Assembly: GCA_964035575.1 (NCBI GenBank)
Contig: OZ037848.1
Coordinates: forward strand, 1,364,001 to 1,428,000
Direction of reading: 5' to 3'
Source: Rhynchopus sp. YZ270_cl-10
Lineage: Eukaryota; Euglenozoa; Diplonemea; Diplonemida; Diplonemidae
Length of the DNA stretch: 64,000 nucleotides
Shown here: one piece after another, positions 55,306-64,000 of the stretch
Layout: the number at the start of each line of letters is the position of its first letter
Position numbering within the stretch: position 1 is the stretch's first letter
Notes under the pieces: model-generated
What the model saw: the letters and a program-made list of their open reading frames with translations, nothing else
The model's database searches: none
Told to the model about the DNA's origin: nothing
Position numbers and translations under genes: made by a program

Positions 55306-57650
55306 TTGTTTATTTATTTATTTTTTCCAAACACGTAGTGTATTAAGAAACTAGACAAAAAGAAAGCCAACGTTCAGATCTTGTATGACAGTATTTCCCC
55401 TTGATTCCTTTCACCTTGCGCCAAACAGATTTTTACCCCTATTTGGCTGCGTTCAACGAAAAACACTGTTATATTTTTATTGTTATCAAGATCAGTTGGC
55501 GGATGATATCGTCTAGTTTTTGTGTCGCCTCGGAAGTGAGCTGCCCGCAGCACAGCAGGTATGTGACGGGGTGTCCTTCTCAACGTATTTCTCTTTCTTT
55601 CCGTGCATCCATCTTTTTCTTCTTTATTTGAGTGTATGCACAGTGAGGGAGAGAGGCAAGCTCGGTTTCCAAGGGGTTCTTTGTTTTTTTTCTTTTTTGT
55701 TCTATCTAAAACCACCAAAAAAAAAAAAAAAAGAAAGTGTGCATGTGTTGACCCTCTCAAATACTTTCAATTCTGTGAACTGAAAGTATATGAATCTAAT
55801 TTTTTGTTTGTTCCGAGGAGTAGTTGTTGTAGTCTCTACTTAGCGAACCGTTTGCGCAAAACAATACCTGCGATTTTTCCATATGGCTCAGTCCATAAAC
55901 CCTCCACTCCAAAAGATAACCTGCGACTGGAAGATGTTCAATTATATCCCAACAACCTAGGCCACCTTTTGGGATGAGGGGTTTTATCTGGGCCATATAA
56001 AAAAGATCAAAAAATCAAAAAGAGATTGCACACCGAGTCATCTCCTTACCAACAACCTTTTACTGCGCGAGAACTCGTGCCGGCGCGCTCACAGCTAAGG
56101 ACCCTGCCACACCCCTGCACCCTGGGGAAAGGTGCGCTGTCTGTGCCCCCTCAGTGGCCAGGGATAAGGGGGGTGCTTTATACTTATCTTTTATGTGTCA
56201 TATCGCTCACCGAGTACATGAGGCACCCGTCGGGTCGCAAGACCCGGCTAGCACACAGAGCAACACGTGCCGCGAGGGCAGTGACTGAGTGGCTAAGTTC
56301 AGTCAGATTACAAGAAGCATAAACTGTTCTTTCCTCGTTCCCTCCCCTTTCCGCTTTCCCTTCCGGATGTGTGCAGAAAGCATTCATCTTTTTCACGTTT
56401 GTTTCCTCTCCCTTGAGAAGCAGTGCCCTGCCTGGTCCGGGTAAGGGTTTTGCCTTTTCAAATTTGTCTTTCTTTCCCCACGAGCGATATGACTTCTCTT
56501 GTTGTTGTTTCTTGTTGTTTGTTGTTCTTTTTTGTTGTTGCTTTTCCAGAGGTGGTTATTGATGTCCTTACCACGCACGTTCTCTGCGAGCACCTCTCGC
56601 AACAAAATTTCAAGACAAAAAAAAAAAATCATAAGAGCGACCTCAAAATTCCGTTTTTATTTTTTGTCAGAACATGCTCTCTGGAGGGGGGTTCGATAAC
56701 CCGGTGGAGGAGAACCAGTACCGTGAGGAGGACCCCCTCCAGCAGTGTAATTGAGCAATGAACGAAAACCATGGGTGTTCCGTATTCCGGGGGTTTTCGG
56801 GGGAAAATCGGGTCCGTATTCCACTATTTTTCTTTGGGTGGGCTTCCCCTTTGGGGGTCAAAAACAGGGTCAAAACACCCCAAAACTGGTCTTATTTGAA
56901 TTTTTGGTGACCCGAGCGTTCAGCGGTGGTACTATAAAAAAAAATTGGCGTGGCTGCATAACTGCACAGTACACAGTACACAGTACACAGTACACAGTAC
57001 ACAGTACACAGTACACAGTACACAGTACACAGTACACAGTACACAGTACACAGTACACAGTACACAGTACACAGTACACAGTGGAGGAAAGGGGGTGTCC
57101 GCCGGAGGCGAAAATTTTATTTGGGGGTTCGTCCTGCAAGGAGAAAAATGTCTTTTTTGTGTTGTTTCATTCCATCCCAGTTCACGGGCACCTCACTCAG
57201 TGAAAAAGACCGTTCTCAAGTCTCTTAGTTACCCGTCTGCTCTTTTTTTTCTTCCCTAAGGGAATCCCTGTAGAAAAAAAAGTGCACGATCCCAAAAGTG
57301 GTATTCGTATTCCGTCTTAGGAACACCCATGACGAAAACCCCCTTTTTTTTTTCTTTTATCAGAGTGACTATTTTTGTCAGAAAAACATGAAGAAGTCAG
57401 TACAGTCTCTCTTACGACGACACAACTGACCCCTCCTTTGGCTTTGGAGAGGCTTTTCTCCCCACCTTGTACAGGGTTTTTATTTTTTGCCGTGCTCCAC
57501 ACTAGTACGTATTACCTCAAATACCACTCTCAAAGTCTCTCTCTCTGTTCAAAGCTTTTTACGAAGCTGAGCGGACAGAGGACAAGGTTGGACACTCCAC
57601 CACAGAAAACACAACAAAAAAACCCCCCTTCCAAAAAAAAAAAATTCTTT
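55306..57650. other. Gene-free interval
   Basis: Contains a fragment (about 55405-55500) of the repeat at 33225 and 40965, the ACAGTAC array (56965-57082), and otherwise mixed-composition sequence without recognised genes. Frames such as 56026-56322 lack family motifs, a leader or supporting codon structure. Confidence 0.5.
56965..57082 (+). repeat. 7-bp tandem array, unit ACAGTAC, about 17 copies
   Basis: This is the reverse complement of the 16461-16998 unit. Perfect by eye. Confidence 0.97.
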
Positions 57651-59543
57651 GGAGGCACGGCACTTTTGTGGAATTTTGTGGAATTTTGTGGAATTTCAAA
57701 AACTCGACTTCTACTTTTTCCCCTTAGGGTAGCACAATTAAAAATATTGTTTAGTGTCCTGCGCGCGAACAGATTTTTGGAAATCCAAAAAAAAAAAATA
57801 ATTGGGACACAACTACAAAAAAAATAATTTCTATGGTTGGTAGGTTGAAGTCAGGACGGACGTGCCCTCCGAGACGAAGTCTCGGAGGGCCTCCGCGAGT
57901 GTAAAAGCCCGTGCCACAAAAGCAGGCCTAATGCTAACTTTGGGGGAGGGGGGAAAAAAGTGAACCAGCGAAAAAAAAAAAAAAAAAAAAAAAACGAAAA
58001 AAATTTTCCCTCCGGGAAGGGGTCCAGGGTTTTCGCTTATTTTCATGAAAAATTTTTCCCCCCAAAACCGTGAAGATATGTCCAAAAAGGGCCAAATTTT
58101 TTTTTTTTGAGCTCCGCGCGAAAAGGTCCGTTCATTTCGCGTAAATACGTGATGACGTGGGATGGTAACGTGCATCAAGAACCAAACCAAAGCACTTTTC
58201 TCCCGCTTTTCCACGTCAAGCCGTCGCACTAGGTTCTTTCTTATGAACGCAACCTTCCCTCAGTACAACAAGAAACGGCGGTTGACATCAAAACTTTCTG
58301 GCGAAGCCACGGTACGCAACATTTCAAAAATTGTGACCTAAAACCGAACATTTTTACAGCCAAACTATGGTGGAGGGCTGTGGGCTGCCAGTTTTTGAGC
58401 TGCGCCGCAGGCGCACGGTACGCTACTTTTTTTATTTTCGCCGGCAAGGAGGCCGCATCATTGAGTCCCTGAAACAAGTCTCCATCGTCACCTCCTGAAG
58501 ATGCGGGCGCAGGCGCTCACATCTCCAGGACCAAGGTACCCACGGCATACCACAGGCAGAGAACCCCCCGTCCTATTTTAAGGGTGAACCAGCGAACCAG
58601 CGGATAAAAAAAAAAAATAATAAATAAAAGTGAACCAGCGAACCAGCGGATAGCATTAGGCCTGCCACAAAAGCGCGCATCCAAAAAAAAAAAAAAAAAA
58701 AAGCGCGCACCCCAGCCGGCTATTTCCTAAATCTGCCTCCCAAAATGACGATTTGAGATTTTGGAAATGCCGCACTTTTTTTACCGACTAGATTTGCCCG
58801 GTTGCCGCACTTTTTTTTCGCCTAAGGGGGAAGGTAGGTAGGGCACTTCTGTCAGCAAACACTTGCCCCTTTACCTTACACTGACGGGTTTTGACCAAAA
58901 CCAAGAACTTGTCCATTTCGGCAAATTGACCCCACCACAGAACGGACGGATTCCGGAAATGCAAATGTCGGTGTTTTCGCGCATTTTCATGTTTCAAGAC
59001 GTCAGCATCAGGGAGAGAAAATCTGGTTGTGGGATTTACCTTGGCCCTCTTTACCCTACATGGATTTTGACCAAAACCAAGAATTTGGCCATTTCGGCAA
59101 AGTGACCCCACCACAGCGCGGACGGATTCCGGAAATTCCAATCGCGGTATGTTTTGGGGCTGAAAACCCACTGTTTTTTCAGGGGAAAAAATTGCTTCCA
59201 AATGTCGGAATTTTCCGAATTTTCCTGAAAATGACCCTTGTTTACGAGTATGGGTTCATATTTTGCGAAAATTTAAGTCACTAAAATTTTGTCCATTTTT
59301 CCGTATACACCCCACCACAAGCCGGGATTGGCTCGGAAATGCAACAAAACGCCCCAGAGTTAGGAAATAGCCCGAAAAGAGGGCAAAATAGGTGAGGGGA
59401 AAATTATTTTTTTTTGACTAGTTATTTTTTTTTTGCGTGCGTGCGAACAGATTTTTGGGGAGCGGTGGGACACTAAACAAGGTTTTTAATTGTGCTACCC
59501 TTATAAAAAATTCCACAAAATTCCACAAAAGTGCCGTGCCTCC
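57651..59543. mobile_element. 1.9-kb TIR element (GGAGGCACGGCACTTTTGTG ends)
   Basis: Inverted ends of about 100-120 bp: GGAGGCACGGCACTTTTGTG, GGGTAGCACAATTAAAAA and TTAGTGTCC at 57651-57760, with the inverse at 59465-59543. The interior holds the 57923-58664 element and three diverged direct repeats with TGACCCCACCACAGCGCGG (58883-58960, 59067-59145 and 59270-59345). The target duplication is unclear. Confidence 0.75.
57923..58664. mobile_element. hAT-like element related to 53848-55297
   Basis: Ends CAGGCCTAATGCTA and TAGCATTAGGCCTG are flanked by CCACAAAAG on both sides (57914-57922 and 58665-58673), a 9-bp direct repeat. Like its relative it carries a GGCGAAGCCACGGTACGC plus GCGCCGCAGGCGC module (58290-58440). 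Confidence 0.85.
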
Positions 59544-59784
59544 TTAGGGTACCTTTTTTGGTCCGATCTCCTTCTAAGGTGCTCGCTCTCCATACCTATC
59601 CCTCGAATTTTTTTTTTTTGCCCCAAAATAGGGCTAATTTCGACGATTTGAGGCCATTAAAAGCAAAATTTGGCACTTTTGAGCATCTAGGGGGGTCTAA
59701 AACGCGGTTCCGCGAACCCAAAATTTCGTGATTTTTACCACAGACAAGTCGATTTTTGGAAAAATCTCAAAAAAAAAAATCCCA

Positions 59785-61405
59785 ATTTTTTTTTCGCAAG
59801 TGTTTTTGAGGCCTGCTCACTACACCCTAGGCACCCTTCTGGGACCAAAAAGTCGAAAAAAGCAAGAATTGGGCTGTTTTGAGCATCTAGAGTTTATTCC
59901 CCAGCCATTTTCTGCACCACCAGTGCACTTTGTATGGGCCGGCGCCTTGTCAAAAAATCGAAAAATCTCAAAAAAAAAAAATTTTTTTTTCGGGAAAATT
60001 TCGACCACTGAGGTGGGTCTTTGGGCACCAAAAAATGCAAAAATCGGGTGTTTTGACCATCTGTGGTTACACAAAACACACTTCTGTACGAGCCTACACC
60101 AATACAGTGGTAATACAAGGCGATTTTTGACCAAAAAAAAAATTTTTTTTTCGCCCAAAATCGGGCGTGGTACGTCATAAAATGGCCCAAAAAATCCAAG
60201 GAAAACCTTCGATTGGGCAAATTATGAAAAAAATTTTCAAGTCAAATTTTCAACCAAAATACGGTCATTTTGTTCACACAGTGATTCTACGTCATGCTGG
60301 CTTCCTGTGCAGAACTCCAGCAATTCACCAATGCCGGCATCTATCTTTCCATTATCGCCATTGCACTTCGTGTGTTACCAACGTGCTCAAGAAATGACGT
60401 GCTGTCACACTCCAACCAGAGTATCGAACCCGTACGTACATAACGAAGATACACGAGCCCACCCAAAGGCGGAGGGTCTAGCCGAAGGCGGACGAGCTAG
60501 CCCAATCCGGACGAGCGAGCCTCAATCTAGACGAGCGAGCCTCATAAAGCACACCAGCTCCAATCTGACGGGGAACTTCGAGCCTCTAAGCCCAGAGAAA
60601 GAACCTGGCCACCGGAGGGCCCTAACGGCCCGACGAGGAGGCGCCCCATAGGCATAGTGTGCAGACGAACAAAATGTTCGTCGATGTTCGTCGTGGGGGG
60701 GGGAAAATTTTTGTTCGTCGTTGTTCGTCGATGTTCGTCGTTGTTCGTCGTGGGTTGCCCTTGTGGCAGGGACCTGTTCGTCGATGTTCGTCGACGAACA
60801 TCGACGAACAAAACCGACGAACATTTTGTTCGTCGACGAACCAAAAATGTTCGTCTGCAGGGCGCTGGGGCCAAGGGACTTAAGTCGCCCTAACGCTTCG
60901 CTAAGTACCTGGAAAAATCCCTAAGGAAAAAAGTGGAAAAAAAGTGTCTCAAAATTGATATCTATTTTTGGACCTTTTTGCTGGGTAGGTTTGGGTCGGT
61001 CCGACCTGACCCTACTGAGTCGGTTTAAGTCGGGTTGGTAGCCTTGTCCCCTATCATCTCCCCTCTTCCCCCTTTTAATACAAGGGCAGTCTCGTGACTA
61101 TGTAACCTACAAAACCACCATTTAAGCACCTCAGTATCATACCCCATCTAAGCACCCTCAACCCTCATCCACACAGATTCGCCTCCTTAAACCTGCAAAC
61201 CTGCAAACCTTCTAACACCTCAGAGGGCAAGGCCCGCAAACCCTTATTCCAATGGAAGAATTTTTCAAAAATTCTCTATACTTCCTATGACTGGACCCAA
61301 CTCCCCTCACTATTTTTCCCCCCTAAAAAACGCCAAAAACGCCCAAAAAATTCTGCCAAAAATATCAAAAATATCAAAAATGCGCATTTTTGCCGTGCCT
61401 CCTTT
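59785..61405 (+). repeat. Composite repeat R1, copy B
   Basis: 59785-60370 parallels 37990-38585 at roughly 95 percent identity by eye, and 61262-61330 parallels 38860-38940. Between them copy A has about 275 bp and copy B about 890 bp of different sequence, including GACGAGCGAGCCTC repeats (60505-60545) and the GTTCGTCG array. An expansion or replacement within the repeat is implied. Confidence 0.75.
60661..60863. repeat. TGTTCGTCGA tandem and inverted array
   Basis: Roughly eight TGTTCGTCG units on the + strand are followed by inverted units (CGACGAACA) and then forward again. Centres such as GTTCGTCGACGAAC allow strong hairpins. All frames are open across parts of it (FVDVRR- and DEHRR-type repeats) but not credible as a gene. 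Confidence 0.9.
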
Positions 61406-61714
61406 AAATCTGATAAAAAAAGCACTATTTTCTTCCTTTTGCCTCATGTCAGAATATGGCATTGCTCTTAAACCACCTGATTTTTACCCCGCATCTAGGC
61501 GGGTATGCGGTCCTACATGCGCCTGTACGCGCCTATTCGCGGGGTGAAAATGACAATGTCACTTTTCTGACATATCATCATGCCACCAACACGTGCCACA
61601 TGTCATAATACTGCCTCACAAATTTCGCTGCTCTCGTCGGACTCTATGGCCTCTGATAGGTTCAGAAAACGATGTGGCCATCACAGTACTCACCCCCTCA
61701 CCCCCCCCCCCCCC

Positions 61715-62569
61715 CAGTGTTGGCAGAGTACGTGTCCAATTTTAAAAAGTACGTAAAAAGTACAATAGTACAATAGTACAAAAAGTACGTAAAAAGTACA
61801 AAAAATACACAAAAAGTACATCTGGGTTTGTGGCCGGGTTTGTGCAGCTGGTGTACCAGTGTGGGGGCAAAAAAAAGGTTTGAGGGCAGTATAGTACGGA
61901 AAATGATTAAAAAGTACAAATAGGAGGGTGCACAGAGCTATGAACGGCTTCTCAAGAATGTGCGCGTGCTTCGCAGGTTCACAGACAGCGGCACCTGGTT
62001 CTCGAACAGCGACGCCTCGGAGTCAAGAAGCAATGGGAGATGGTGTTTCCTGTCGGTCACGTGTGATCACGTGTGGTCCAACAAAGTCGAGATACAGTAG
62101 GGGGTAGATGACTACACCTCGAACAGTTGGGAGGGGGAAAAGGGATGGGGTTATGGGGTTCACAGAATGGTAGTAAAGTCAATCTCGCTTACGGGCGCGT
62201 CATCAGTCTTCTTACTCCGCTTTGTCGGTGGTTCGTTCTCCCCCTCCGGATTCTCCCTCACCAGCACTCCTCCCTGTTCGCCCTCAGTTTTTTGTACAGC
62301 GAGGTGGCGCGGTGAATGTTCACAGGTCCCATATTGTGCCGACGTGCACAAGTGACGAACCCCATATCGGAGAATGTTCCCTCGCACTGGCACGAGTGAG
62401 GGGGGATGCGGGTCAGCTTCACAGCGGTCAGCCAAAACGGACTTCTTCTTGTGTCGAATTCCCAGGGTAAAATATAGGGTCATAAAGTACGGATTTGGGC
62501 GCCAAAAAGTACGTCAAAAAGTACAAAAGTACAAAGTACAAAAAGTACAACGTACACGTACTCTGCCAA

Positions 62570-62574
<5 letters not shown>
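61715..62574. mobile_element. CAGTG-type hAT element, internally deleted, in a poly-C tract
   Basis: Ends CAGTGTTGGCAGAGTACGTG and the inverse are flanked on both sides by C runs, consistent with an 8-C target duplication. AAAAGTAC repeats lie inside both ends. The 860-bp body is too short for a transposase. On the minus strand near 62300-62400 a peptide with HLC and GTCEHSPRHLA vaguely recalls a BED zinc finger, and on the + strand near 61930-62100 a frame of about 50 codons looks coding-like. Confidence 0.85.
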
Positions 62575-62603
<29 letters not shown>

Positions 62604-62621
62604 CTAGGGGCCGTAATGGCC

Positions 62622-64000
62622 TTACACGGCGGGGTCCACACACCCGAGGGTCCGTAAATTTTACGGACCCTCTTTACGGACCCTCAAGTGCGGACCCGGG
62701 TCCGTAATTACGTGGTCTAAGGTGGGAAATCACTGTTTGGATGTGTGACTGCTGGTCGAAAAGCCCTGGGAGCAAACCGAGTGGTACACAGGTACCACAT
62801 GATAGACCATGATCATGTGGGCCTATCCCAAGTTACATACCGAAAAAAGTCGTGAGCTCGGTTAGTTGTCAAAGACGTCTTCCACCATGCACTGAGGAGA
62901 TAATGATCCAACAATTTACAAGAAAGATTACTTAACCTACTGCTGGAAATTGCCAGGTCGTAGTAACACACAAAGTGTGCCTCCGTTCGGGAAGACCGGA
63001 TATTCTAGAGACCAAAAAGGCCTCAAGAATATCTTCCGGTAGTCAAGGTATAACCGAGTGAACGGCCCAAGACCCCCGTGGAGAAGTTAAATGTTGTAAT
63101 GCTATCAAGTAGAAACTGCGAACACTGTCTTACCCTCCTCAATACATGGTGGAATATTTCTTTGACAACAAACCGAGCTCAAGAGTTTTTAAACTTCCCT
63201 GAGGGAATGCGAGACGCAAAATTTACCACCAGACCCTGTCTTCGTGCACCTTCGGTGCAACGCTGCAGACAGGCCAAACTGCGTTGGACTCAGAGGAATG
63301 CCTGCTGTGCAGTGTATCAATGAGAACCAAGTCCCAGCAACAAGGGGCGCCTTTTGGCGGGCGTTGTTGAGGGTGTTTGGGGTGCAAAGTTTTCCACAAT
63401 TTTGATGCGCGGGTACAGAAGTGTTGTCTTGTTCTTTCATCTTTAGGAATGTAAATGTCAATCGCGTTTAACTACCACGAGGGCTTGTTCAGTGAACCCA
63501 CAAGGGGTCGAAGGGGGTTGGTTATCCCATAGCTATCAAAGGTTGTGTCGACCAGGCTAATCCACTATGTTACGCTGTACGTTGTTAAATCCGAAGAAAT
63601 AACACTTTAGCAGCCGCAGGAAGTTTGTTAAAAAGAGTGCCTCACGCTACACAAACCACCACCCGCGATTGACTTAGATGTTATAACAAAGAGAATTCAG
63701 AACAAAACAACACCCTGCCCCATACACACTAAATTGTCATGCTTCAAGAGCATGCCTGGGCCAAAATTACTGTTGACCAAAAAGGCAACAAGACCACCCA
63801 CAAGGAGTGTGAATTGTGCACTGGTTTTCTGGGGGAACGCAATATTTTCTTGTGTCTAGTCCTCCGCAAGCAGAGGACAGACTTTCCGGAAGGTTTCCAA
63901 AGTCGAATTTCTTGCACTAGCTATGCTCCCTTGGTTAATGGCTATAGCAGTGACTGACTAAGTGTACCCACCCCCCTCCACCAAGATCTTCGTCCGCAAA
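62622..64000 (+). mobile_element. TIR element A1, copy B (runs off the window)
   Basis: Starts TTACACGGCGGGGTCC like copy A at 46637. From 62703 to the window end it matches 46784-48081 with a single difference seen (63479 versus 47560). It has 66 bp less, equal to three 22-bp palindromic units, near the left end. The right end is outside the window. Confidence 0.85.

Noticed and set aside
60542-60893. Basic arginine-rich frames across the GTTCGTCG array
   Set aside because: Produced by the repeat in several frames and on both strands at once.

Overview
The window is nuclear DNA from an intron-bearing microbial eukaryote, probably a protist. The evidence is GT-AG introns, eukaryote-only proteins (an ARL8 GTPase, an ATAD5/Elg1-type clamp unloader, a DeSI-type isopeptidase and a microsomal P450) and low gene density with many A/T and C homopolymer runs. 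The lineage cannot be fixed from sequence alone. All seven gene calls lie on the + strand, and several follow long pyrimidine tracts ending in AG. A same-strand, trans-splicing lineage such as euglenozoans is therefore possible but unproven.

Genes occupy only the first half: ARL8 (256-1382, four exons), an unrecognised 271-aa protein (5751-6566), a proline-rich plus coiled-coil protein (6702-7283), a DeSI/PPPDE protease with a C-terminal SAP/ARMET-like tail (7886-9098, two exons), an intronless CYP86/CYP704-like P450 (11471-13126), an ATAD5/Elg1-like large RFC subunit (25279-30366, three exons, 1515 aa) and a possible small 58-aa gene (32408-32584). They are unrelated housekeeping functions and no shared pathway is evident.

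The rest is a mosaic of short interspersed repeats and non-autonomous DNA transposons. Several have terminal inverted repeats (TIRs) together with target duplications or paralogous empty sites: a piggyBac-type element with TTAA (9660-10650), twin hAT-type elements with 8-bp duplications (36285-37028 and 37160-37914), an 8-9-bp-duplication family (53848-55297 and 57923-58664), a CAGTG-type hAT inside a poly-C tract (61715-62574), and two TA-target elements (41125-42675 and 44085-46111) whose unoccupied sites are visible elsewhere in the window. From 43.3 to 51.2 kb these are stacked several levels deep. That stack includes a foldback element with arms of roughly 570 bp and a 3.4-kb element (46637-50001). 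The left end of a second, almost identical copy of the latter runs off the window end (62622-64000).

A second theme is simple-repeat arrays built on closely related 7-, 8- and 9-bp units (TACCCAG, TACACAG, TACACAGG, TATACACAG) at six places. One is a roughly 77-copy array of 538 bp. Another is a hairpin of two opposed 9-bp arrays. A third theme is arrays of perfect palindromes sharing a GTAATTAC core in otherwise different elements. No retroelement reverse transcriptase, tRNA, rRNA or CRISPR was recognised.
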